Program-made: the position numbers and the translations under genes
Notes under the pieces: generated by a model
Database searches by the model: none
Told to the model about the DNA's origin: nothing
Seen by the model: the letters and a program-made list of their open reading frames with translations, nothing else
Shown here: positions 37,211-48,460 of the stretch, piece after piece
Numbering within the stretch: the stretch's first letter is position 1
Layout of the letters: each line of letters starts with the position of its first letter
Assembly: GCA_002778195.1 (NCBI GenBank)
Contig: PCDI01000020.1
Location: 335,243 to 399,242, forward strand
Source: Raffaelea ambrosiae
Lineage: Eukaryota; Ascomycota; Sordariomycetes; Ophiostomatales; Ophiostomataceae
DNA length: 64,000 bases
Direction of reading: 5' to 3'

Positions 37211-40200
37211 CTACCAAGCACCAGATACGTCGCCGCCCCAGTCGTCGCCCGTGTAGTTTCCGATCGAGTCTTGCAGGAGAGTCCCGGTGTCAAGCCCACT
37301 CCCAGCGTCTCCGGAACCGACAAGATTACTGAAATCAAAGCCACCCGATGGGTCTGCGTTGTTGATGCCATACGTGGTTGATGTATCGATGCCGAAAGCA
37401 TATGTAGGCGACGAGTTGTTGGCAACATCAAAAGTTGCCAGCGGGTTGACTGCCGTGGCGTTGCCCCCAACCACGGGGCTCTGGATCTGCTGCATGACTT
37501 CCAGATACCGCAGCTGGCTTTGCTCCTGCTGTGCCTGCATGAGCTGCGCGACCGTCTCCTGCTGCTCTGCTGGGGTCTGCCCGGGCTTCAGAAGCTGATG
37601 GATCAATGCTCCAGTCAGAGCAGTTCCTGCACCAGCAGCTGCAACAGGAGCACCGAGCCCGGGTGCACCACGACCCATGCCAGCTATGGCGGCGACGGCG
37701 GCGGAACTACCTCTTCCCGCAGGGGACCCTCGACCCGCGGCTGGATGCCCACGACCTGCTACAAAATAGCCTCGGCCTATTGGTTGTCCTCGGCCAGCTG
37801 CAGCTCTGTCATGGGGACTGCCTGGATAGCCGGGTGCTACACCTGGTGCCACACCCAGTATTGGTGAAGGAGCTGGGATGCCGGGAATTTGGCCGGCAGG
37901 ATTGGTGTAGACCGGGGACGTTTCCCGGCCATATGGACTGGCAGGGGTTTGAATTGCCTGCTGGTTGTGCCGCTGTTGATTTTGTGCCTGCTGCCGCTTG
38001 TATTTGTCGTGTGCCGCTTCGCCCAATTGGGCGCCCAGATCACCCGTCATACCGAGCGACTGCGCCACAAACGCACCCCCCAAAGAGAAAGCCGTCTTAG
38101 TCACGGCCGAGTTCTTCATCAGCTTCGAAAGTCTATTGCTTTTACTGGCTTTGTTTTCCACGGGCGGCGGCGCTTGGAACGACATTCCTTGCTGCGGCGT
38201 TGGTCGAGGACCAAAGCTTGGCCGGCCACACCCTCCCAAGGACGGCATCGTTTGCGGCCCCATTGCCGGTCCGGCGGGGAGAGAAGGTTGGTAAGTTGCT
38301 GCTGGAATTGTCTGGCTATGTTGCGGGTGCACAGAGCCAGGACCTGGTGGCTGCTGGCCAGGAAACGATTGAGGCACAAGTGGCATTGTCTGTCCATGCG
38401 GCAAAAGGGGAGATTGCGCGTCAGGGAGTGCCTGCTGAAAAGGGGTTGGACTATTTCTTGGTGGTAATTCGGGGCGCGTGGACTTTCCAAGCTGGAGCTG
38501 CCCAGGTTGAAGCGGAGCCGGTTCATCCTGGGCTGGCTGATACTGGCCTGGTTGGTATTGGCCCTGGTACTGATCAGGTTGAAGACCGGGCTGAGGCTGA
38601 CCATATTGCTGCACAGGAGAAGGCTGTTGTCCAGGTAGCGGAGAATCTCCTACCACGCCTTGCACCACTGTCGGAGGTTTCCCAGTGGTATTTTCACGCC
38701 GGTGCTGTTGCGGAATTAGCCCCGGCAGCCCCGGCAGCCCCGACTGAATCTGTTGCATGCCAGGATGTGGTGCTGGTTCTGGGTGTGGTTGGCCTAGAGG
38801 AGTAGACGTAGACATCCTGTGTGCATTGTCCGGCGCTCCGTAGGAATCTACACTTGCAGAAGGCTTTGGTTGTCCGGATACAGAGTTCCGATGTATCGAG
38901 GTGATCGACAGAGCAGGGGACTGATGTGGCAGCTGTGGGCTTTGGCTGCCGATGCTGTGGGCAGGCGTGGACGGTTGGAAGCCCGGCTGCGGGATGGGCA
39001 GCTGGTTAGATTGCATGAGATTCCCAGGCTGAGGAGGCCCAGAATCTGGATATGATCCTGGTCCTGGGCTCTGACTCTCGGCTGGTGCGGGAGTTGGCCA
39101 ATTATGAATTGCCACGTTCTGACTTACCACGGAAGAAACGGACATTCGATGTGCGGCCGCTGTGCCAGGAGCGCGGGTGCCAGGCTGTGGCTGCGTCCCC
39201 GGGCCGTGTCCTCCAACAGGCTTCCGTCGGGTTGGCTTCCTCTGGACTTGTGCCATATCGGCCGGATAGGCTTGCAGTGGGGGGGTTTGCTGCGGTTGAA
39301 TTGGCTGTCCGGTGATTTGAGGTTGCGGTATCTGAGGCTGCATCACGGGTCGTGACGGGTCTTCTAACTGGGCTGGAGCCCGATGTGCTGTGGCACCTAG
39401 CGGGGGTGAGCCTGCCGCCAGAGGAGCCGGGGCAGCAAAAAAGCTTTGCGGGGATGGCATGCTCGTCATCGGTGCCGGGACTGGGGCAATGCTAGCAAAA
39501 GTATCCGTCATAGGAGCGCCAGATGCTGATATCGGTTGCTGCTGCGCCTGAACCGGGAGGGAAGTGCTAAACTGGGCTGGCGGTAATGTGGGAGATGCTC
39601 CAGAAGGAGGATTGCCCAGAGCTGCCAGTGCGGACATTGCTGGGGCCGGCCGTGACTGCAGAGTAGGTGTCGGCGTTCGGCTTCCTGGCTGAGTAGAAGT
39701 ACGATGGACGGCTGCTGGTCGTGCCGGGGATGTGATGTTGCTTGCCGAGAGGGTGCTCGCAAACGAGGCTGACATCATTGGCGTTGGCGATGGTGACCGC
39801 GGCTTTGTCGGAGCAGGGGTGGCATCAGATGCCATAGCTTCAAATGATGCCGAAGTAACAGGTACTACCTGGACAGTCTCGATTGCGGCTGGAGGCGCAG
39901 TTGGTGTAGAAGTTCGCGAAGCTGGCGGAGTCTGACGCAGAACACGTAATGGCGCTGGAGCCAGAGCCAGACCGGGAGCCATCGGCCGGGCAGCTAGCTC
40001 CGGTCCCGTGGTGGATCGCCCGCTGCTTGCACCAGCCCCGTGCGTTGTGCTGAAAATGCCGAAATCAACGGAGAATGCATGCTGCCTAAATTCGCCTGCT
40101 TGTGGTCCCGATCCACCCAGTGCTGCCGCTGTTTCTGACGGAAGCTTCAAGGGTACCGTGTCCGTTCGATGGATGCCTGGGCTGACGGGGGGTTCTTGCT

Positions 40201-41752
40201 GGCCACCGCAACTGTTGGAAATGACGGCTGGCGGCGTACTAGCAGTGGGTTGCTCGTGTGGAGGGGACATGTGTGGTGGCCGTGGCGCTTCAACGGTCAG
40301 CGGTGCTGGTACATTGGGTGGGACACAAGATGCACTCGTCTGTTGAGTCGGCACCGGCTTTCTTGATCCTGCTGGTCTAAGAACAGATGGGACATGGGAC
40401 AGAATGGCATTGGGGGCTGGTTCTGGTGTGCTTTTGAATGCCATCCTCGCATGGGCTGGCAGTAAAAGGGCTGGGATATCCGTGTTGGGCTGTGTTGGTT
40501 GGTCTAAGTTGTGCTCGACAGTCTCCGAAGCCTGTTTCTCGGCGAAACATGGCGGTTGCGTGCATTCTGTGTGGCCCGGTGTGTGATCCAGGTTGCCTGG
40601 CTTCGTTTGAGGGTCATGCGCAGGCTGCAGAAACAAAGGGACATTATTCAGACCTCGGTTTTCGAGAGAGGCGTGGTACTGTCCCGTTGACTGTGGGACC
40701 CCAACGACCATTTCAAGATCCTGAGACTCGGCGATGGTCATGTTGCCGGTCACAACAGAAGATCGTTTCGCAGTATCGGGATCAGCTGAGACGCTTGTGG
40801 CTCGGAATGGCCGATATGTGAGCACACTGTCACCGGCTGCTGGTGCTGGTGTCTGGCCAACGCCTGTTGGAGCCGTTGGAGCCGGTGGCCGTCGTTGAGC
40901 CTGAGGTCCTCGGCTTGTGTTTTCTTGTTCCTGCTGTGCCGTCACCGGTACTGGCGGCTGCGAGTTGGATGTAATCGCTTCATGAACAGCTTGGACAGGC
41001 TGCGCTTCTTCTTCGGTACCCTGGATATCTTGGGTGGGTTGGGCAGGTTGGATAGGCTCAGCAGACACCTCGACCATGCCAGCTGGCACGGTCGGGCTGC
41101 CACCAAACGGGGGTTCGTTGCTGGCCAGTTCCACCGGAGGCAGGTTGGCCTCTGCAACGCAAAGGTCGGTTTGCCCTGTTGGCAGCTCCTTGACGTTGCC
41201 TACGGGATCTGAAGCGTAGTGTCGACCGCCCATGGCTGTTATGTCGGCGAGTTCGTGCATAACCACGGTCGTCGACGAGAGCTCACGGATAGGAGGCACC
41301 GGCGAGCCGGCCGTTGTTGTGGTATAGCTGTTGGCCGTGGTGGGCGTGGCCAGGTTGCTACCGGGGCGGGACCGGCCATTCCCGTCGCCGATGGGGAACA
41401 CGTCGTTGGCGGACCCGGGGCCGAAATAGCCAAAGGTGTCGAATGAGTTCAGCGGCTCGCTGGCGCCCATCGTCGACAAGGGACCAGCAGCATTCACCCG
41501 CGCAGCAGCTTCGCGTGCCCGTGATGAATTCTGGGACGATTTGCGCCGGACCTGGCTCTGGCGATCGATCTCGAGGCGCTCCTCGGGCGTGGGCCGGTAG
41601 GTCTGCTGAATGGGGCCGAAATTGTCGTAGAACTGGGGATACTCATCACCCGCCTTAGGGAAGTGGTACTGGACGGTGCCCGTGGCCTTGTATCGGAAGA
41701 ACCAGCGCGCGCCGTCGTAGTCCGACTCCCATCCCTCCGGAAGGGCTGACAT
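37211..41752 (-). CDS. Large WW-domain protein, Pro/Gln/Ala-rich
   Basis: Single open frame of 1513 residues. The first 40 residues form a WW domain (LPEGWESDYDGARWFFRYKA, then GTVQYHFPKAGDEYP), which normally binds proline-rich ligands. Residues about 45-1200 are low-complexity and rich in Pro, Gln, Ala, Ser and Thr, likely disordered. A second conserved block lies near 1210-1245 (SRLSKLMKNSAVTKTAFSLG, then GAFVAQSLGM), followed by a Gly/Pro/Arg-rich region and a Gln-rich C-terminus. WW plus this block recurs in otherwise unstudied ascomycete proteins. Role and location are unknown; a scaffold role is only inferred. The frame is intact over 4.5 kb, strong evidence that it is a real gene despite low complexity. 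Confidence 0.85.
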   Translation of the reverse strand: MSALPEGWESDYDGARWFFRYKATGTVQYHFPKAGDEYPQFYDNFGPIQQTYRPTPEERLEIDRQSQVRRKSSQNSSRAREAAARVNAAGPLSTMGASEPLNSFDTFGYFGPGSANDVFPIGDGNGRSRPGSNLATPTTANSYTTTTAGSPVPPIRELSSTTVVMHELADITAMGGRHYASDPVGNVKELPTGQTDLCVAEANLPPVELASNEPPFGGSPTVPAGMVEVSAEPIQPAQPTQDIQGTEEEAQPVQAVHEAITSNSQPPVPVTAQQEQENTSRGPQAQRRPPAPTAPTGVGQTPAPAAGDSVLTYRPFRATSVSADPDTAKRSSVVTGNMTIAESQDLEMVVGVPQSTGQYHASLENRGLNNVPLFLQPAHDPQTKPGNLDHTPGHTECTQPPCFAEKQASETVEHNLDQPTQPNTDIPALLLPAHARMAFKSTPEPAPNAILSHVPSVLRPAGSRKPVPTQQTSASCVPPNVPAPLTVEAPRPPHMSPPHEQPTASTPPAVISNSCGGQQEPPVSPGIHRTDTVPLKLPSETAAALGGSGPQAGEFRQHAFSVDFGIFSTTHGAGASSGRSTTGPELAARPMAPGLALAPAPLRVLRQTPPASRTSTPTAPPAAIETVQVVPVTSASFEAMASDATPAPTKPRSPSPTPMMSASFASTLSASNITSPARPAAVHRTSTQPGSRTPTPTLQSRPAPAMSALAALGNPPSGASPTLPPAQFSTSLPVQAQQQPISASGAPMTDTFASIAPVPAPMTSMPSPQSFFAAPAPLAAGSPPLGATAHRAPAQLEDPSRPVMQPQIPQPQITGQPIQPQQTPPLQAYPADMAQVQRKPTRRKPVGGHGPGTQPQPGTRAPGTAAAHRMSVSSVVSQNVAIHNWPTPAPAESQSPGPGSYPDSGPPQPGNLMQSNQLPIPQPGFQPSTPAHSIGSQSPQLPHQSPALSITSIHRNSVSGQPKPSASVDSYGAPDNAHRMSTSTPLGQPHPEPAPHPGMQQIQSGLPGLPGLIPQQHRRENTTGKPPTVVQGVVGDSPLPGQQPSPVQQYGQPQPGLQPDQYQGQYQPGQYQPAQDEPAPLQPGQLQLGKSTRPELPPRNSPTPFQQALPDAQSPLLPHGQTMPLVPQSFPGQQPPGPGSVHPQHSQTIPAATYQPSLPAGPAMGPQTMPSLGGCGRPSFGPRPTPQQGMSFQAPPPVENKASKSNRLSKLMKNSAVTKTAFSLGGAFVAQSLGMTGDLGAQLGEAAHDKYKRQQAQNQQRHNQQAIQTPASPYGRETSPVYTNPAGQIPGIPAPSPILGVAPGVAPGYPGSPHDRAAAGRGQPIGRGYFVAGRGHPAAGRGSPAGRGSSAAVAAIAGMGRGAPGLGAPVAAAGAGTALTGALIHQLLKPGQTPAEQQETVAQLMQAQQEQSQLRYLEVMQQIQSPVVGGNATAVNPLATFDVANNSSPTYAFGIDTSTTYGINNADPSGGFDFSNLVGSGDAGSGLDTGTLLQDSIGNYTGDDWGGDVSGAW

Positions 41753-43195
41753 GTTGCTTTTAGGTGCGGCGCAAAGTACGCGCCAGAGAGGCTAGGAAAC
41801 CACTCGCCAGCAGCTGTCAACGCGTCAAAGAAATTTGGAAGCCGCCCACTAGCAGCCGTTGAGTTGGCAGACTAAACAAGGCTGAACAGGTCTGCTTCGT
41901 GGGCAGACGAACGAGTAGATCTTGCGCCGAGGCCGACGTGTTGCAGAGGGGCAGAAGGCAGATGGTGCGTCAGGTGCTTCAGTCCCTTAGACTCAAGGCA
42001 TGGCTATGTCAGAAAGAGGATGGTGTCTTCCGGTTGTGTCCGGAGTAGCAGATCCAACAGGTCAAGCAATGGAAAGGGTGACTACTCGTAGGTTAACACA
42101 GTCCGCGGGCGGTGTATCAGTCCTGCTTGTCCCTTGTGTCTGCCTGTATCTGCCTGAATGTCCCCCCCCCCCCCCCTAAAACAGATAAAACAAATAAAAA
42201 AACATGAGGACGAGACCAGGACACTGCCAGGGAAATCTGCCACATGGACCAGCCAAGGCAGACCTAGACCGGCCGGACACAGAACGCCTCCCGGGAACAG
42301 GGCGGTCTGGCCTTGCTCGCCTGCCCTCTTCGAGTTGCGGCTGAGAATGGCTGCCTGTGTGGGGTTAGTCTCCTTGGATGAGCCAAGCGGCATCTCTTCG
42401 CTGGGCGCAGCTGGGAGACGGACCAATGAAACGAACAGCGCCACAGCAATGGCGTCCTTCTCTTCTTGTCACTACTGCACGTCGGTGTGCTAGCTTGCTA
42501 GCCGGGGAATAGCGGCTTTTCGCCCGAACTTCTCTATGTTCGTCCTCGTAGTGCCTCTTCTCCGCATTCCTTCTGGCAGGCGAATTCGGTTACATCGCAT
42601 CTGAATGTTTGCTGGGGACACCCTCATGTCTTGTCAGCTCTGTGCTCAGACTACTCTCCTCTTTTGGGGGTTATTTCTTACTATTGTTTAGCCTCCCATT
42701 CGCTGGCCCAAGTTGGCTCCTTCCGTGCCAGTGAAATGCCTGCGCTGTATACCCGCATATTAACTAACTACATAGTAACTCGATTGTGGATTGAAATAGG
42801 CCCCGTTCGGAGAGACAACACTGTTGAAAAGTACAACCGCCGCCGTCACTCTTCTATTTTCTAGTCTAGCTACTTTTTCTTTTGTTTTACTCAGCCGAGG
42901 GGAAATATCTGCCCGGCAAGGCTGGTAGACCAAGTCACGGCAATTACGCGTGGCTACTTTGCCCACTCAACGACAGGAGCGACTCCAACGGCCCAAACAG
43001 GCAAGAGCAACAGTGGTTGGAGAGCAAAACACAACATATAGAATACAAAGTAGTTACATCCATTTGACAAGAGACAGGCGTGGTTCTGCTAATAGTACCC
43101 AAAACAGGCAGTATTTATGAACTCGCTAGATTTGTCGCGAAAAGCATATCCAGCTGTATCCTCTCTCGCCTTTTATTATAGGTCTCTTCCTCCTT
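41753..43195. other. Intergenic: WW-gene promoter and glucosidase II 3' region
   Basis: No gene recognised. A 15-base C run lies at 42162-42176. TAC-type words occur at 42083-42090, 42769-42777 and 43044-43052. Confidence 0.55.
42162..42176 (+). repeat. Poly-C tract, 15 nt
   Basis: Fifteen cytosines about 410 nt upstream of the WW-domain gene start. Confidence 0.85.
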
Positions 43196-46100
43196 CTAAA
43201 CAAAGGCAATCTTCCAGTCGGCGCCAACGGGCGCAACCACACGCCGCACAATGGCAAAGGCTGCCCGCCCGTCACTCGCCGGCGTGTAGTCCACAGGTGC
43301 CGTCCACGTCTTGCCCTCCGACTGGACCGTCACCTCCTTCTTCGACGCCCACGAAGCCGGCGCACCCACTACGATCACCTTGTTGATGTAAACCTCTCGC
43401 ATCTGCCTCAGCCATTTGCCCGCTGTGACCTTGCGCTTGCCCTCGGCCTCAGTTGATGCCAGCACCGACCCGTCCAGAGAAAACTTCTTGTGGATGTACT
43501 GGCCCTTTTCGTAGTCAAATGAGTCGCCATCGTCGGCATACAGTGTGCCCTCCGCGTGGCCACCCGTCTTGGGCATAGTCACGACCAGCGTATAGTCGTC
43601 ATACTTCATGAGCGCGCTGGAGCGACGTGGCACGTCCCTACGCGGGAAGATGTGGCCTCCACGCATTATGAGCGGGATCTTGTCCAGCGGCGCCACCATG
43701 GTGCTGTACTTTTGCGGCTGCGAGGGCACCACCAGGTAGTTGAAGTAGTCGTAGTAGATTTCGTCGTCCGGTATGAAAATGTCGGAATAGTCCTTGTTCT
43801 CCTCCACGACTGGCTTCGCCAGAAGACCCGTGTTGCCAATGAAGAACTGGTCGTCAATGCCAAAGGCGGCCTCGACATCCGGGTGGGTATAAAACAGCGG
43901 CTTGAGGATCGGAGTCGCATCCACATGAGCCTGGTGGAAGGCCGTGTAGTACACTGGCAAAAGGCTGTACCGCAGACGTAGGGCAGCTGTGACAATGGCA
44001 GTGTACGGCTCGCCGATCAGGTACGGCTCCCGGCGGCGAGAATCAATGTGCGCGTGGCCACGGAAAAAGGGGTAGAAGGCACCGGCCTGGAACCAGCGCG
44101 TCTGCAGGTCCTTGTCGGGGTTGCCAAAGAAGCCACCCACATCAGCACCGGCAAAGGGGAATCCAGAAATGCCCTGGCTCAAGATCATGGGGATGGATGC
44201 AGCCAGATGGTCCCACGATGCTTGGTTGTCGCCGGTCCACATGGCACCAAAGCGCTGCGACCCGGCATAGAACGACCGCGTCAGCACGAACGGCCGGCGA
44301 TACTCGCCAGGCTTGCGGGACAACAATGCAAGATACGTTGCATTGTGGAACGTCATGCCGTTGATGTTGTGCACGTCACGGTGCTCCCAGCCGCCGTAGT
44401 GTATATTGTCTTTGGGCATGGTGGTCTCGGGACCGTTGAAGACAGAAGGCTCATTCATGTCGTTCCACAAAAAGGTGTTCTCGGACGTGCCCTTGAACTT
44501 GTCGTACTTGAACAACGTCTTCCACCAGTCGACGGCCTTGGGGTTGAAGGCATCGATCCAGTGCGACGAGCCAGGCCAGCACCAACCGTCGTAGATGTTG
44601 CCGTCTTTGTTCTTAACGCCGAACTCCTTCGACTTGAGCTCCGAGACGACGGAGTAGCCGCCTTCGTTCTTGATGTGCGGATCCACAATGACTACCAGGT
44701 TGCGGCCATGCTCTGCCAGCCGTTCTTCCATGCCAATGGGGTCCTTGAACTTGTCCATGTCCCAGGTGAAGTATTTTTTTCCGTCCGTGTACTCAATGTC
44801 GAGCCAGATGTAGTCGTACGGAATGCCAAACTTGTCCATCTTGCGGTCGACGTCCTTGACATCGTCGTCCGTCAAATAGTTCCACCGACACTGGTGGTAG
44901 CCCAGGGCGGACTGCTGCGGCATGGCCGTGGTGCCGGTCAGCTCGCCGTACTTGGAGAGCACGTCCTGCGAAGACGGTCCCAGGAAGACAAAGACGTCCA
45001 GAAGACCGCTTTCTGAGATCCAGTGTGTCTGAGCGGTCGTCGAAGACGAGGCTCCGAGCGCGTTGGGGTTGCCCTGATCCTTCTTCTTGGTAATGTCGAC
45101 CCAAGTCTCGGCGGCGTTCAGCCAGAACACCGCCACGGTCGAGCCCGGCCGATGTGCCTGCATGAGTGGAATGGCACCATACAGGGTCATGGGGCTGTCG
45201 AGAATATACTCAAAAACGTCCGAGTTGTACAGGCGGTAGGGGTCGCTATAGCTGCCCTCGCCGCCGCGTGTCTCTTTGAGCGACAGCGGGCCCGTATGGG
45301 AAGGGATGCCGTAGATATGGTCGTAGCCCACAAACGACACGTCCAGAGCAACGCTTTCGGGGCCGCGGGGCTTCGAGTCGGTGTTGCCGCCAAAGGTCTC
45401 CTCCCACCAGGTGCTGTCGTCCTCGGACTTAGGCGTCTCCGCAGCGGCAGCCTCCTCTTCGCCCTCCTTTTTTACAGGCTCGGCCGGCTTGTCGACCTTA
45501 GGCCGCCAGTGCTCCATGTTGAGGAATCCACGATCGTTGAACTTGATCTGTGTCGATCCGTCACGCTTGAAGTCGATGCTTAACGGCGAGTACTTGATCT
45601 CAGCTTCGAAGCTGCCCGATGGTCCATACTGGATGGTGATACCAGACTTGTCGCCGGTGCCCTCGACTGCCTTGGCGGACTTGTCCAGGCTCAGGCCGCC
45701 GACAATGACCAGCTTCTCGGCCTCGTTGTACCGTTCCTTGCGCGCAGGGCTGTTGTTGCGGAGCTCGATGTCCTTCTCCTGGCGCTTCTCCTCGTCGATG
45801 GTGACACGCGCGACGCCCGACTCGGTGAACGAGACGGTGACTGGTAGCCGCACCGCCTCACCTTTGCTGTTGATGGTTTTGAGGATAGTTGCCTGAAACT
45901 GGCCCTCCTTGATGGAAACCGACTCGGGAACGATGCTGTATGGGGCGGTCCACGACGCACCCGTCGCGACAACGTTATCGGCATAGGCACGGTTCCGCTT
46001 GCAGAAGCCGGACTGGGCGCACTTTTTGAAATCGTGCTCCTTGACGGCGGCTGGAGAGTTAGTTGGTTATATCCACCATCTCTATAAGAGACCCCAAGTG

Positions 46101-46215
46101 TGTGCCCACGCAGTCTTCGTCACTTACTTGTCGGTAAAACCAGCAGCGAGAGCGCCGTCAACAGGCACAGACAAGTGGCCCAGGCCAGTCCGGAAAGCTG
46201 GAAAGGAGAACGCAT
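43196..46215 (-). CDS. Glucosidase II alpha subunit (GH31)
   Basis: Two exons, 46215-46128 and 46050-43196, around a 77-nt intron (GTAAGT..CTCCAG), give 980 residues. Exon 1 encodes a signal peptide (MRSPFQLSGLAWATCLCLL, then a hydrophobic run) and the splice joins it to VKEHDFKKCAQSGFCKRNRA, the conserved N-terminus of ER glucosidase II. The GH31 nucleophile is the Asp in LWNDMNEPSVF and the acid/base Asp is in WTGDNQASWDHL. The enzyme trims the two inner glucoses of N-glycans in the calnexin cycle, working with a beta subunit that supplies ER retention; no KDEL-like tail is present here. An acidic insert (EEEAAAAETPKSEDD) lies in the N-terminal third. Length agrees with the family. Confidence 0.95.
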
Positions 46216-47283
46216 GCCTAAAAAGCACGTTGGCAGGACACTGCCGGCAGTGGTCACAGAAAAGAAAACAGAATGTAAAAAGACCGATCAAAAAATGCGA
46301 CTATACAAAGCCAACGAAAGAGTGGGTGTCTGTTGACGTCTTCCACCAGCCGATGCTGTCTAGTGAAGCTGGGGCGGATATGGCGATGATGGAGCTGTCA
46401 AGCTGTCCCTTTCTAGGGCCGAAAGGGGAATGGCCAAAACACGTTTCGGGGGCAGCTTCACTAGCTGCATATCAGAAGCTATAATGCATTTATCCGGGTG
46501 CATTCAAGATCTGCTTCTGAGCTTCTGATCAGCTTAGAAAGAACGAGATTTTGGTTCAATGCAGTGCAAACACACCAATGCTATTCATATTGAGTTTGGG
46601 GTTCTTTTTTCTTACATTTCTTTTCGTCTGCGCTTCAAGTTTGTCTGTTGACCAACTGATATAGTCTTATGAGGCGGCCACTATCAACACCAACATCACC
46701 ACCACCGCCCCAAAGCATCCTTGTAGAAGAACCTGCCATTATCATGGACTTCTGATTCCGGCGGTTTCAGGGGAAGCATCTTACATCCTCGCCTCTGATT
46801 TTAGGGTTCCTCAGAAAGAGGCGGTATAATTGAGCTGCCAGTCTTCGAGCTACGAGGGGGGCATTCCAGCTTCACAAGATAAAACCAGAGACAGCTCCGC
46901 CGCCAAAAGTGACACTCGTCCATAGCCTTTTCCTCCTTCCGAAAACAATCCCTTCTTTCGACCTGGACGCCCTCTGGTGACCCCTGAAGTGTCCTCTTCA
47001 AGACTGTGTCCTCTCCCATAACAATATGGCTAGTGACGGGCCAATCAGACGCTCCTTTCCAGTCCCGCCAAGGGCAGGCCGGCCAGACACCACAGACACC
47101 GCCAGCACCACCCACGAGCGCCGGGCAGCCCATGTGCCCCGCCTAACCCCACCAATATTTTTCTCTCTTCTTGCCATTATTGTTCTTCTCTTTGCACTTT
47201 TGTTCCAACAACACCACGTCCAGTCTTCCTATCCAATTTCCTCTTCCGAGTCTCTCCTGAAAACAGCTCAACCTTCAAACACA
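46216..47283. promoter_or_regulatory. Divergent promoter region, glucosidase II alpha / NDK
   Basis: About 1.07 kb separates two divergently transcribed genes. The right half carries a CT-rich leader (47150-47280) ahead of the kinase start codon. An open frame at 47026-47304 runs into the kinase first exon but has no family resemblance and probably represents leader sequence. No separate gene is seen. Confidence 0.5.
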
Positions 47284-48197
47284 ATGTCTACCGAGCAGAC
47301 GTAAGTCAGGCGTGCCCACTTGCCCAAAACCTCCTCAAGATACTCCAGTTTCCAAGACAGCCGTGGACTGACAATTTTGCTGCAGCTTCATTGCCATCAA
47401 GCCTGATGGTGTCCAGGTTTGTGCCAGACAACTCCCCTGCTGTTCCAAATTACCTGACTTCGGTCCTAACCACCTCTGCAGCGTGGCCTTGTCGGCGCCA
47501 TCATCGGCCGCTTCGAGCAGCGTGGGTATGTGTTAAACCCATATACTCCATCATGAAGTCTCAATGTCATCCTTGAGCATAGGCCCAAGGTTCTAACTCA
47601 TTACGCAGCTACAAGCTGGTTGCCCTGAAGCTGGTCACCCCTTCCAAGGAGCATCTCGAGACTCACTGTACGTATCAACCCTGCCGCGAACCAGCTGAGC
47701 TGCGCGAAGACGAAAGTTTGGACGAGACAACTAACCCTTATCACCAGACGCCGATCTGAAGGACAAGCCCTTCTTCCCTGCCCTTGTTAAGTGTGAGTGT
47801 GCTTTCCATATACCCAATTGGATTGCCAGGTTGTCTCTACGCCTTTCTTACTGACAAGAAATCTAGACATGCTGAGCGGCCCCATTGCCGCTATGGTCTG
47901 GGAGGGCACTGATGCCGTTAAGACTGGACGCGGTAAGTTTTACAGCCTTAATTGTCAAGAACCTGGCCCCCGCGACTGACCGTGTTTCTCTCCTCATCTC
48001 CAGCCCTGCTCGGTGCCACCAACCCCCTCAACTCCCTACCGGGCACCATCCGCGGCGACTTCGCCATCTCGACCGGACGCAACGTCTGCCACGGCTCTGA
48101 CAGCGTCGAGAACGCCAAGAAGGAGATTGCCCTCTGGTTCAAGGAGGAGGAGCTGACCAGCTACAAGTCTGCCGTGTACGACTGGGTGTACGAGTAA
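47284..48197 (+). CDS. NDK1: Nucleoside diphosphate kinase
   Basis: Seven exons: 47284-47300, 47386-47416, 47482-47525, 47609-47667, 47748-47792, 47867-47932 and 48004-48197, giving 151 residues, the standard NDK length. The joined protein starts [21 protein letters not shown] and contains [14 protein letters not shown], the [14 protein letters not shown] loop, [16 protein letters not shown] and the active-site His in GRNVCHGSD. It balances NTP pools by transferring the gamma-phosphate through a phosphohistidine. Six introns in a 456-nt coding sequence make it by far the most intron-dense gene in the window, so no single open frame reveals it. Most introns have a clear CTAAC-like branch site. 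Confidence 0.96.
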
Positions 48198-48460
48198 ATT
48201 TGATGACTCGCCTCACAAAGGCCACCTGGCAGTCGGTCTTTTGGTTGTTTTAGCTTCCGCCCCAGTCAGGGGGTGAACCGGGGCTGCCATGCCAAGTCGG
48301 TGGGAAATGGAGAAGATAGACAAAAAAAAAGAAAAGTACAAAAGTGCGTTTCCATGGCGTGCATGAAGACAAAATAAAACACAAACGAAGACACATTTAG
48401 GTTCACTGGCTAGATCTGTTTGAAGTGAATGCGTATTTACTTTTCCGTGCGAGAGCGTTG

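Noticed and set aside
44048..45016. 322-codon open frame on the + strand
   Set aside because: Antisense to the GH31 catalytic domain of glucosidase II; no recognisable motif.
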